Of a DNA stretch of 11,005 nt, positions 1-6,854 are shown in pieces. Within the stretch, counting starts at the first letter, position 1. Each line of letters starts with the position of its first letter. Source of the DNA: an uncultured Bacteroidaceae bacterium (GTDB lineage: Bacteria > Bacteroidota > Bacteroidia > Bacteroidales > Bacteroidaceae); contig CAJGDX010000073.1 of assembly GCA_904502185.1 (NCBI GenBank), positions 1 to 11,005 of the forward strand, written 5' to 3'. A program made the translations under genes and the position numbers. The notes under the pieces were generated by a model that had not been told where the DNA came from, made no database searches, and saw nothing but the letters and a program-made list of their open reading frames with translations.

Positions 1-39
1 AACGGCGTTGTTAAGTCTGAGAAAGTTCTCGTTAAGTAA
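1..39 (+). CDS. C-terminal end of an upstream protein (partial)
   Basis: The first frame is open from the window edge and ends in TAA at 37-39, giving the tail NGVVKSEKVLVK. A strong hairpin terminator follows about 60 bases later, as expected for the end of a real transcript. The alternating hydrophobic/lysine tail resembles the last strand of type IX secretion sorting domains (which often end in a Lys/Val-rich strand) or another beta-sandwich protein. Twelve residues are too few to assign a family, so that is only a suggestion. The start and most of the gene lie outside the window. Confidence 0.5.
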   Translation, partial: NGVVKSEKVLVK

Positions 40-97
40 TTAAAACTTGATTATTCGATATTAGATAGATATCTAAATAGATTACAAGATTATAATT

Positions 98-150
98 AAA
101 AAAAGGTTTGGGCGCTGTGTCATTTTGGCACAGCGCCTTAACCTTTTTTT
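98..150 (+). terminator. Rho-independent terminator of the upstream gene
   Basis: A perfect 9-bp GC-rich stem (GGCGCTGTG at 111-119 with CACAGCGCC at 129-137) encloses a 9-base loop. The stem is extended by an outer A-tract/T-tract pairing (AAAAAAAGGT at 98-107 with ACCTTTTTT at 141-149). The right side ends in a run of seven T. Because an A-tract lies on the left, the structure could also terminate transcription arriving from the right on the minus strand. It separates the upstream gene from the repeat region and the ABC operon. Confidence 0.9.
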
Positions 151-231
151 GTATGGGTATGGGTGATGAATTGTGATATAGGCATATCTTGTTATCAGAT
201 GTGATTTACAGTTATCGGCAGTCCTTATTAT

Positions 232-260
232 CAAGCTTGTTTGCAAATTGCCGAGCAGCC
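232..260 (+). repeat. Direct repeat copy A (partner at 543-575)
   Basis: Bases 232-250 (CAAGCTTGTTTGCAAATTG) match 543-561 at 18 of 19 positions. Both copies are followed by a GAGC...AGCC stretch (CCGAGCAGCC here). This copy lies outside the inverted-repeat-bounded segment, so the motif is not unique to that segment. It looks like a fragment of a dispersed intergenic repeat. Confidence 0.6.
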
Positions 261-275
261 TGCTGCGTCCCGTAT

Positions 276-292
276 GCCGGGTCTTTGCCCGG
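276..292. repeat. Small GC-rich hairpin
   Basis: CCGGG (277-281) pairs with CCCGG (288-292) around a short loop. No T-run follows directly, so it is not a convincing terminator. It could be part of the decayed repeat sequence around it. Confidence 0.4.
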
Positions 293-311
293 TAAAGAAG
301 AGAATACTACC

Positions 312-331
312 TTAACGTGAGTTCGATATAA
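312..331 (+). repeat. Left terminal inverted repeat
   Basis: TTAACGTGAGTTCGATATAA pairs with 737-756 on the opposite strand with a single mismatch (C against G at the fifth position). It begins with TTAA, as does its partner when read inward. Confidence 0.7.
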
Positions 332-373
332 TGGAAATATAATATTCCATAGATGTCTTGAACTCCTCTGTCT

Positions 374-393
374 TCAAAAAATGTGTTTTTTGA
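374..393. repeat. AT-rich hairpin
   Basis: TCAAAAAA (374-381) pairs perfectly with TTTTTTGA (386-393) around a TGTG loop. The stem is AT-only apart from one pair, so it would be weak in RNA. It lies inside the inverted-repeat-bounded segment. Confidence 0.5.
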
Positions 394-430
394 TACGCCT
401 CGCAAACTCGGCACTCCTTTGACTTTGTCG

Positions 431-509
431 AAACTATGCTTCGCTCGTTGTAAATGTAAGTAAACTTCCATTCACTCGCTCGCTATAGTTTTGGAAAGCT
501 AAAGCTTTC
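431..509. repeat. Palindromic repeat block, left part
   Basis: AAACTAT (431-437) and ATAGTTT (485-491) form an outer inverted repeat around a GCTCG/CTCGC-rich core. It is followed at once by the hairpin GAAAGCT (494-500) and AGCTTTC (503-509). The repeated CGCTCG words on either side look like those of short dispersed Bacteroidales intergenic repeats. That likeness is from memory and was not searched. Confidence 0.5.
486..493 (+). promoter_or_regulatory. TAnnTTTG-type -7 element inside the repeat segment
   Basis: TAGTTTTG fits the Bacteroidota sigma-70 -7 consensus TAnnTTTG exactly. I see no TTG at the usual -33 distance, so this may be a chance match. If it works, it points toward the downstream operon in the present orientation and away from it if the segment were inverted. 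Confidence 0.2.
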
Positions 510-520
510 GTCGTCGCAAA

Positions 521-570
521 GCTCGTGCCAGCGAGTACAATGCAAGCTTGCTTGCAAATTGTAAACGAGC
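521..570. repeat. Nested hairpin block, right part
   Basis: GCTCGT (521-526) pairs with ACGAGC (565-570). Inside this stem, TACAATGCAAG (536-546) pairs with CTTGCAAATTGTA (551-563) with one bulged or mismatched position. The result is a long cruciform-capable structure. The inner part overlaps direct repeat copy B. Confidence 0.6.
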
Positions 571-575
571 GCAGC
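543..575 (+). repeat. Direct repeat copy B (partner at 232-260)
   Basis: CAAGCTTGCTTGCAAATTG (543-561) differs from the first copy by one base. It is followed by a GAGCGCAGCC stretch similar to the GAGCAGCC after copy A. This copy sits within the inverted-repeat-bounded segment. Confidence 0.6.
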
Positions 576-592
576 CGAGGTTCGCAAAGCAA

Positions 593-625
593 ACATTGCT
601 TATTACGCAATGTCCTCTTAAGAGG
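593..625. repeat. Two adjacent short palindromes
   Basis: ACATTGC (593-599) pairs with GCAATGT (607-613). It is followed directly by the perfect 12-bp palindrome CCTCTTAAGAGG (614-625). No T-run follows, so neither is a standard terminator. Confidence 0.5.
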
Positions 626-736
626 AGGAGTTAAAATGTTGAAAATTTGGCTGTTAAGATTGTCTCTCTTGAAGAGGGACGAGATGTTTTTCATGGAAAA
701 TCTCGGAGGGAGTTCCAATCACAGCAATGGTTATTC

Positions 737-756
737 TTATATCGAACTCACCTTAA
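737..756 (-). repeat. Right terminal inverted repeat
   Basis: Read on the minus strand this is TTAAGGTGAGTTCGATATAA, the near-exact partner of 312-331. It ends about 120 bases upstream of the likely operon promoter. Confidence 0.7.
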
Positions 757-874
757 ACTATTAGAATAAGGATTAAGGGTAAGATGGCCATGAATTATAA
801 GATTTTTTTCTTCTCTTCGCCCTCTCTTTTCAAAATATCATTACAATCAAGTAGACCTATTTGCAAAAAGAGTC

Positions 875-882
875 TAATTTTG
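875..882 (+). promoter_or_regulatory. Likely -7 promoter element of the ABC/RND operon
   Basis: TAATTTTG is a perfect match to the Bacteroidota -7 consensus TAnnTTTG. It would start transcription near 889 and give an AT-rich leader of about 90 bases before the ATG at 980. The matching -33 TTG is not at its best distance (the nearest TTTG is only 11-12 bases upstream), so this is a moderate call. It is the best promoter-like match between the repeat region and the first operon gene. Confidence 0.4.
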
Positions 883-979
883 CATCAAAAGCATGTTAAA
901 ATTAATAAAACCTTGTATATTATATTAAACTTAGCAGTACTTTTATAATCTTAATAAAAATAACATTTGCATTGTAAAG

Positions 980-1873
980 ATGTCGATAAAAATCAAGAAC
1001 CTGAATAAGATATACCCTAACGGAAATCATGCATTAAAAAATATCAATCTTGAGATTCCGTCTGGAATGTTCGGCCTGCTGGGACCCAATGGTGCCGGCA
1101 AGTCCACTCTGATGCGTATTCTTGTGGCGCTGATGGAGCCTACATCAGGCGAAATTGAGATGTACGGCTGCAATCTGCTTAAAGAACGCCGCGAGGTAAG
1201 ACGCATTTTGGGCTATCTGCCGCAGGATTTTCGTTTCTTTGCAAAGTACAAGGTAGCGGAGTTCCTCGACTACGCAGCCCGTCTCTCGGGCATGAATGAC
1301 GGCAAGAGCCGCAAGAAGGCTGTGGCTGACATGCTCGAACAGGTGGGACTCTACGAGGTGCGCGAACGTTACGCAGCAAACCTCTCAGGAGGTATGAAGC
1401 GACGTTTGGGTATTGCTCAGGCACTTATCCACGAGCCTAAGGTGATAATCGTCGATGAGCCTACGACTGGTCTCGACCCCGAGGAGCGTATCCGTTTCCG
1501 TAACCTTCTGACACAGGTCAGCGGCAACGACACTACCATCATCCTCTCCACCCACATTGTCGGCGACGTTTCAAGCTCGTGCAACAATATGGCTCTGCTG
1601 AACAAGGGTGAAATATCTTTCCGTGGTTCACCCGAGTCTATGCTCAAGCGTGCCGAGGGTAAGGTCTGGCGTCTGTGCGTCAACGACGACGACTATCAGG
1701 CTATCAATCAGAAATACCCCATCATTGCCACAATCCCTAACGGAGATATGTGGGATATTCAGGTGGTGGCCGATAAGTTCGACGAATATCCTGCCGAGAA
1801 TATGCCGCCTAACCTTGAACATGCCTATGTGTATTTCATGGAGAAGGATTTGAATCTGTGGTTGAACGACTAA
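980..1873 (+). CDS. ABC transporter ATP-binding protein (ABC-2 type)
   Basis: This is the cytoplasmic ATPase subunit that would power the permease encoded next. The 297-residue protein has all the core motifs: Walker A GPNGAGKST at 35-43, Q-loop glutamine at 82 (YLPQDF), signature LSGGM at 135-139, Walker B VIIVDE at 155-160, D-loop GLD at 164-166 and switch histidine 192 (STHIV). After about residue 215 comes a C-terminal extension ending in a NLEHAYVYFMEKD segment, typical of ATPases of the multidrug/gliding ABC-2 class. The ATG at 980 is chosen because the family N-terminus (IKIKNLNKIYPNG) begins at once; no Shine-Dalgarno site is seen, as is normal in Bacteroidota. The gene ends 91 bases before the permease with no terminator between, so one transcript is likely. 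The substrate is unknown. Confidence 0.93.
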   Translation: MSIKIKNLNKIYPNGNHALKNINLEIPSGMFGLLGPNGAGKSTLMRILVALMEPTSGEIEMYGCNLLKERREVRRILGYLPQDFRFFAKYKVAEFLDYAARLSGMNDGKSRKKAVADMLEQVGLYEVRERYAANLSGGMKRRLGIAQALIHEPKVIIVDEPTTGLDPEERIRFRNLLTQVSGNDTTIILSTHIVGDVSSSCNNMALLNKGEISFRGSPESMLKRAEGKVWRLCVNDDDYQAINQKYPIIATIPNGDMWDIQVVADKFDEYPAENMPPNLEHAYVYFMEKDLNLWLND

Positions 1874-1964
1874 GGCTGTTTTTCCCCGTAAAGCACCAAT
1901 TGAAGTTCCTCTGCAACAAAGTAATAATTAACCGATAATATCAGTACAAAAGCAATTAGCGAGT

Positions 1965-4900
1965 ATGCTCTTTCTAAAAAACATACAGTCTGTTTCGAAA
2001 TATGAGTCTAAGCTTCTTTACAGAAGCTGGTTTTTCAAAGTATTTGCTACTCTGACTGTAGTTGCCACCATATTTACAGCTATCAGTGCCCTCAGCGAGT
2101 CGCGCTATGTAGAGAGTATACCCACGTTGCTTGGCTACTCACTGATGTTGACATTCAACATTGGTCAGGCAATAGTTTCAATATTCCTTGCGTCGGAGTA
2201 TCTGACGCGCGACAAACAGCTCGACACCTCCGAGATATTCTATGTGCGGCCATTGAGCAATGCCGAATATCTGCTGGGAAAGATGTGGGGAACCATACGC
2301 GTCTTTCTGCTGCTCAACTTTATGGTGATGGTGGTGGGTGTTGTCTGTGGATACACGAAACTGGGAGCCTCTGTGGATATTGGCAGCTTCATCAGCTATT
2401 TCCTTCTGATTAACCTGCCTACACTGGTATATATCATCGGCCTCTCCACCATACTGATGCTTATCATCAAGAATCAGGCATTGACATTTGTCATTCTGCT
2501 GGGCTACATAGGCCTTACAATCTATTATGTGGGAGACAAATGTTACTATCTGTTCGACTACATGTGCTATAATGTGCCGTTGATGGAGTCTACCATCACC
2601 GGCTTTGCCGACCTTCCCTCGCTCATCATCCACCGACTCATGTATCTGCTGTTGGGCTTCAGCTTCATCCTCTTCAGCATACTTATGTTCCGTCGTCTGC
2701 CCAATTCACGCTTCGCGCTGTTGCCGTGGGGCATTTTTGCGGTGGTTGTGCTTCTGGGCACTCTTGGGTTGGGCTACATACATGTAAACAACTACATCGA
2801 AAAGGATAATTACAGAACCAACCTCATTCTGCTCAACAACAAGAATGTCGGCAACCCCAAGATTGTTACCGACAGTTGCAATATTGATGTCGTGCAGCAG
2901 GGCGAAAGGTTGCAGTTCGAAACAAAGATAGTGGGACGTCCCACAAAGAGCTCTGCACAGTTCACGTTCACTCTTAACCCCGGATTCACCGTCACCGAGG
3001 CAGTGTGTGGCAACACCCCATTGACAATGGAGCGCGAAGAGCATCTGTTGAAGCTTACCTTCCCCGAAGAAAAGACCACAGAAGATACCATCAGCTTCAC
3101 ACTCCGATACGAGGGTGTGATAGACGAGCGCATCTGCTATCTTGATATTCCCGAGGAACTGCTTGTGGAGAGTGGTGGACTTAGCAAATACAAGATGGGT
3201 AAACGCTATGCCTTCCAGACAGCAGAGTACACCATGCTGACCCCCGAAAGCTATTGGTATCCGCGACCGGGAGTATGTTACAGCGACGAAAGTCCCGACT
3301 GGCAGCAGAACTACTTCACACACTTCAGCATGAAGGTGACTCCCAACGCAGGAATGACCCCCGTGTCGCAGGGACAGAATGTGCTTTCCGAGGATTCGTT
3401 GACCACTCATTTCGCGCTTGAATATCCCTTGCAGTCACTCTCGCTGCTCATCGGCGACTACAACAGTTTCTCGGTGGAGTCGGACAGCACACTCTACTCG
3501 GTGTGGTATCTCGAAGGACACGACTACTTCAGTCAGAGCTTCGACTCGTTGCAGGATACACTTCCCAAACTCATTAAGGATATGCGCCGCGACATAGAAA
3601 AAGAGCTTGAACTCCCTTATCCTTTCAAACGCTTCTCGTTTGTCGAGGTTCCTGTGCATTTTGCAAGCTACTCGCGCACCTGGACACGTTCGCAGGAACG
3701 TCAGCAGCCCGAAATGCTGTTCCTTCCCGAAAGAGGCTTCGGCCTGTGGCAGTTCGACTTCAACTGGCACATAAAATGGCGCGAGGAGCGACGCGAAGAG
3801 AACAAAAATAATGGTGGCAGAATACTTACCAATGAACAGATACAGGCAGAGGTATTCCAACATTTCAAATGGCTGTTGCTCGACCAGAATGGAAGTGTAA
3901 AGTTTGATGAGGGACGCATGGGACGACGCTCTGTCACCATCGAGGAGAGCCCCTACTACATCTTCCCTCAGATGTACAACTTCAAATACAACATCTACTC
4001 GTCGAGGTGGCCTGTTGCAAACAGACTCATCGAGATTCGTCTGAGTCGCACTCCATTCTGGAACAATTTCATGCAGCGCAACGTCAACGGACTCAGCAAC
4101 GAGGAGAAATGTGTGCTGCTGTTGCAGGAACGCTCTTTCGAGGAACTGTTGAAGGATGTCGAGCTGCGCAACCTTATGAACAACATCATAGAGGTCGAGG
4201 GTAAGCATCTCTTCCTCGATGCAGAAAAGGCATTGGGCGTTGCCACATTCCGCGACTCGCTATTCAACTATGTGAAGGCACACTCATTTGAGAACCTCTC
4301 GTTCGAAACACTGCTTGACACCCTCGGACGACTGGCCGACTGCAACCTTCACGAATCGTTGAAAAAGTGGGAGAAACCGATAGAACCCGCAGAATTCCTC
4401 TTCGGCACCCCCACTGTGACAAAGGTTACAACCAACAAGAAGGATATTTTCCAAGGCGATATTGTAATATCCAATATCTCCGATACTCCCGGAAATGTGA
4501 ACCTTAAACTTATCTTCTGGACACGTAACGGCGACAAGCAGACATTCGACGGCGAAAGAAAACCCAACGAATGGATCGTAAAATTAGGCCCCAAAGAGAC
4601 CAAACGCATCATCACCCACTGGGAAGAGGTGCCCAATATGTTTGCCTGCACAGCACTCTTGTCAAAGAATCTGCCTATGCACGTTGTTGCTCACAGCGGT
4701 AAGGTGGAGACAGCCAAGACACTTATCCCCGAGGGCGAATATCCCCTCTCTTCGGACTATCTGCTCGAAAAGGACGAAATAATCGTCGACAACGAGGACG
4801 AGAGCTGTTTCGAACTTTCCGTGCCCCCTCCCTCGGGTCTGCTCAACGAGTGGGTGAAGCAAAAGAGCATCGACGAAGACTTCAAATATTCCGGTTTCCG

Positions 4901-5309
4901 CGAGTGGAATCCTCCTATGCGCTGGACATTGACGACAGATGGCGGATTCTATGGAAAATCGATCCGTTCGGCAGCAGTCATGCGCTCGGGCGGTGGCGAG
5001 GAGTATGCAAAGTGGAAAATCCCCGTTCCCACTCCCGGACGCTACGAACTCTACTACCATGTGCGCAAACCCTGGGAACCGCATTGGGGCGGATGGCGCA
5101 ACAGAGGCCGCAGAATGTACAATTTCGTAATAGAGACAGCCGGCCACAAAGAGGAACACGAACTTAACATGCGCCGTGTAGACAATGGCTGGGCGCTGCT
5201 CGGAACATTCGATGTAGCAAGCGACACCATGTATGTCACTCTTACAAACAAGACACGACTGCGCTACATAACAGCCGATGCCGTAAAACTGATTAAAAGG
5301 AAAGAATAA
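1965..5309 (+). CDS. ABC-2 permease fused to M1-peptidase-like and golvesin-like periplasmic domains
   Basis: This 1114-residue protein is the likely membrane partner of the preceding ATPase. Residues 24-272 contain about seven hydrophobic helices (near 24-43, 58-78, 111-130, 144-168, 172-190, 222-241, 254-272). Basic loops (81-110, 242-250) fit a cytoplasmic N-terminus and put the rest in the periplasm. Residues ~300-810 resemble M1 aminopeptidases (beta-sandwich, then ESYWYPRPG at 428-436 and FSFVEVP at 557-563), as in known Bacteroidota permease/M1 fusions. No HExxH zinc motif exists; the best positional counterpart is AEVFQ at 628-632, so the domain is probably inactive. Residues ~815-905 look like an Ig-like beta-sandwich. 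Residues ~970-1114 resemble golvesin-type C-terminal domains (GRYELYYHV at 1025-1033, WALLGTFDV at 1076-1084, TADAVKLI at 1103-1110). The membrane part and overall fusion are well supported; the domain names rest on motif memory. The next gene starts 18 bases later. Confidence 0.85.
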   Translation: MLFLKNIQSVSKYESKLLYRSWFFKVFATLTVVATIFTAISALSESRYVESIPTLLGYSLMLTFNIGQAIVSIFLASEYLTRDKQLDTSEIFYVRPLSNAEYLLGKMWGTIRVFLLLNFMVMVVGVVCGYTKLGASVDIGSFISYFLLINLPTLVYIIGLSTILMLIIKNQALTFVILLGYIGLTIYYVGDKCYYLFDYMCYNVPLMESTITGFADLPSLIIHRLMYLLLGFSFILFSILMFRRLPNSRFALLPWGIFAVVVLLGTLGLGYIHVNNYIEKDNYRTNLILLNNKNVGNPKIVTDSCNIDVVQQGERLQFETKIVGRPTKSSAQFTFTLNPGFTVTEAVCGNTPLTMEREEHLLKLTFPEEKTTEDTISFTLRYEGVIDERICYLDIPEELLVESGGLSKYKMGKRYAFQTAEYTMLTPESYWYPRPGVCYSDESPDWQQNYFTHFSMKVTPNAGMTPVSQGQNVLSEDSLTTHFALEYPLQSLSLLIGDYNSFSVESDSTLYSVWYLEGHDYFSQSFDSLQDTLPKLIKDMRRDIEKELELPYPFKRFSFVEVPVHFASYSRTWTRSQERQQPEMLFLPERGFGLWQFDFNWHIKWREERREENKNNGGRILTNEQIQAEVFQHFKWLLLDQNGSVKFDEGRMGRRSVTIEESPYYIFPQMYNFKYNIYSSRWPVANRLIEIRLSRTPFWNNFMQRNVNGLSNEEKCVLLLQERSFEELLKDVELRNLMNNIIEVEGKHLFLDAEKALGVATFRDSLFNYVKAHSFENLSFETLLDTLGRLADCNLHESLKKWEKPIEPAEFLFGTPTVTKVTTNKKDIFQGDIVISNISDTPGNVNLKLIFWTRNGDKQTFDGERKPNEWIVKLGPKETKRIITHWEEVPNMFACTALLSKNLPMHVVAHSGKVETAKTLIPEGEYPLSSDYLLEKDEIIVDNEDESCFELSVPPPSGLLNEWVKQKSIDEDFKYSGFREWNPPMRWTLTTDGGFYGKSIRSAAVMRSGGGEEYAKWKIPVPTPGRYELYYHVRKPWEPHWGGWRNRGRRMYNFVIETAGHKEEHELNMRRVDNGWALLGTFDVASDTMYVTLTNKTRLRYITADAVKLIKRKE

Positions 5310-5327
5310 AAATAAAAAGCTATATAT

Positions 5328-6821
5328 ATGCTACGACTAAAGAACAAATGGATGTGGATTGTCCCATTTGTATGCTTCCTGAGTGTGAATGTCAATGCGC
5401 AAATAAGCATGACACTCGACGATGCACTCAGCTACAGCATAGAGAACAGTCCCGAACTGAAAACCGCGTTAATGAACCTGAGACGATACGAATTCAGTCT
5501 CAATGCGCAACGAGCTTCACTGAAATCGAGATTTTCATTGACGCTCAATCCTGTTTCGTATAGCAGGAACCGCTATTTCGAGAACCGTCTCTCCGAGTGG
5601 TACACCAACGAGTCATTCTCCAGCACCGGAACATTCAGCATCTCCCAGCCTATTATCTGGACAGGTGCAACCGTGTCGCTCAACAACAGGTTCGGCTGGC
5701 AGAACAACATGTCAAGCATTACGGGTGGCGTCGACAACGACAACCGTGCGTTCAGCAACGACCTCTATCTGAGCGTTACACAGCCGCTGTTCCGTTACAA
5801 CCAGATAAAGCTCGACCTTAAGAGCATAGAGCTTGACTACGAGAATGCGCTCATCAACTACGCATTGCGTCGTCTCAACCTCGAAAACTCCATCACCAAC
5901 CAATTCTACAGCGTATATATAGCACAGAACAACCTTGAGATAAGCCGCGCCGAACTTAACGACGCCGAGGCCAACTACAACATCATCAAGAACAAGGTAG
6001 ATGCCGACCTCTCGACAAAAGATGAACTCTATCAGGCGGAGCTTAACCTTGCAACAGCGCGAAGCACGCTGGACAACCGCATCGTGTCGCTCGAAAATGC
6101 CAAGGACGACTTTAAGAAAATCCTCGGCATAGGCCTCGATACAAACATCGAGATTATTGCGCAGGTGTCGGCACAACCGGTGAGCGTGGACCTGGGCAAG
6201 GCTATTGCCAATGCGCTCAGTTCGCGTCTCGAACTCAAGCAGCGCGAAATTTCGCGTACCGAACTCGACTTGCAGATGAAGCAGATAAAGGAGACTAACA
6301 GCTTCAACGGTGAGCTGTCGTTGTCAGTGGGTATCACCGGCGACAACGAAAGACTCGGCGACATCTACAAGACTCCCACTAACAATCCGCGCGTGGCCCT
6401 CTCGTTCAATATTCCCATCTTCGACTGGGGCGAGAGAAAGGCACGAATAAAGGCACAGGAGATTGCCATAGAAATGCACAACCTCGAAACCGACGAAGAG
6501 AAAAAGGCTATCGAGATTGCCATCAGAAAAAGCTATCGCAACCTCAACAACCTGCTTACACAAATATCAATCGCCGAAAAGAGTGTGAAGAATGCACAGC
6601 TGACATACGATCTCAACGCCGAGAGGTATCGCAACGGCGAGCTTACAGGTATGGAGATGAACCAGTTCCAGACACAGCTCTCAAACAAGAAGATGTCCTA
6701 TGTGTCAACCATCATCGACTACAAGAAAGAGCTGCTCAATCTGAAAATCCTGACACTCTATGACTTTGAGAACGACAAGGCCATAATACCTTTGAGCGTT
6801 GTTCCCACAACTGAGAAATAA
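5328..6821 (+). CDS. TolC-family outer membrane efflux protein
   Basis: This is the outer-membrane channel of a tripartite export system; trimers of this family form a beta-barrel with a long periplasmic helical tunnel. The 497-residue protein starts with a signal peptide (hydrophobic ~10-20, likely cut after VNVNA, residues 20-24). The TLDDALSYSIENSPELK segment (29-45) is the classic start of the mature family. Two similar helical halves follow: ~160-265 (with YENALINYALRRLNLENSI) and ~375-475 (with LTYDLNAERYRNGELTGME at 425-443, a hallmark of the second repeat). Between them lie strand-rich parts such as RVALSFNIPIFDWGER (355-370). The length is normal. The ATG at 5328 lies 18 bases after the permease stop, in an AT-rich spacer, so co-transcription is very likely. 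The adaptor and pump follow. Confidence 0.92.
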   Translation: MLRLKNKWMWIVPFVCFLSVNVNAQISMTLDDALSYSIENSPELKTALMNLRRYEFSLNAQRASLKSRFSLTLNPVSYSRNRYFENRLSEWYTNESFSSTGTFSISQPIIWTGATVSLNNRFGWQNNMSSITGGVDNDNRAFSNDLYLSVTQPLFRYNQIKLDLKSIELDYENALINYALRRLNLENSITNQFYSVYIAQNNLEISRAELNDAEANYNIIKNKVDADLSTKDELYQAELNLATARSTLDNRIVSLENAKDDFKKILGIGLDTNIEIIAQVSAQPVSVDLGKAIANALSSRLELKQREISRTELDLQMKQIKETNSFNGELSLSVGITGDNERLGDIYKTPTNNPRVALSFNIPIFDWGERKARIKAQEIAIEMHNLETDEEKKAIEIAIRKSYRNLNNLLTQISIAEKSVKNAQLTYDLNAERYRNGELTGMEMNQFQTQLSNKKMSYVSTIIDYKKELLNLKILTLYDFENDKAIIPLSVVPTTEK

Positions 6822-6854
6822 TTAAGAATATCCAAACAATAAAACGATAATACC

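Larger units (their letters stand above)
312..756. repeat. Inverted-repeat-bounded 445-bp non-coding segment (MITE-like or invertible)
   Basis: The ends are TTAACGTGAGTTCGATATAA (312-331) and the reverse complement of TTAAGGTGAGTTCGATATAA (737-756). That is 19 of 20 matching bases, with 15 in an unbroken run. The interior codes for no recognisable protein and contains several hairpins. A weaker second similarity lies inside the ends (around 357-367 and 707-717, both GAACTCC-like when read inward). The size, terminal inverted repeats and lack of a gene fit a MITE-like element moved by a transposase elsewhere. An invertible DNA segment is a second possibility, since Bacteroidales use these widely. 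No clear target-site duplication was found. Confidence 0.5.
151..979. other. Gene-free intergenic region rich in palindromes and repeats
   Basis: No open frame here looks like a real protein. The frames at 434-718 (minus) and 525-764 (plus) overlap each other, run through palindromic sequence and resemble no family I know. The left part (151-311) has a small GC hairpin. The middle (312-756) is an inverted-repeat-bounded segment packed with short hairpins. The right part (757-979) is AT-rich and holds the likely promoter and leader of the downstream operon. No tRNA, rRNA or CRISPR array is visible. Confidence 0.75.

Noticed and set aside
276..300. GC hairpin followed by AAAGAAG as a terminator
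   Set aside because: There is no T-run on either strand at the right place, and a clear terminator already lies at 98-150.
614..640. CCTCTTAAGAGG palindrome plus GAGGAGTTAAAATG as a ribosome binding site and start of a small gene
   Set aside because: It looks like a Shine-Dalgarno site followed by ATG at 636, but the resulting peptide is short, unrecognised and in repeat DNA, and such sites are not typical of Bacteroidota genes.
525..764. A 79-codon open frame on the + strand (and an overlapping 94-codon frame on the minus strand at 434-718)
   Set aside because: Both run through hairpins and repeats, resemble no known protein, and extend into or across the inverted-repeat-bounded segment. 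They are most likely chance openings in structured DNA.
968..975. TAACATTTG just before the ATPase start as a promoter element
   Set aside because: The spacing within the motif is one base too long, and a start site there would lie at or past the start codon.
1900..1929. Possible promoter between the ATPase and permease genes (TTG, 19-base gap, TAATAATT)
   Set aside because: The downstream half does not match TAnnTTTG and the gap is otherwise that of an operon spacer. It is too weak to list as a promoter.
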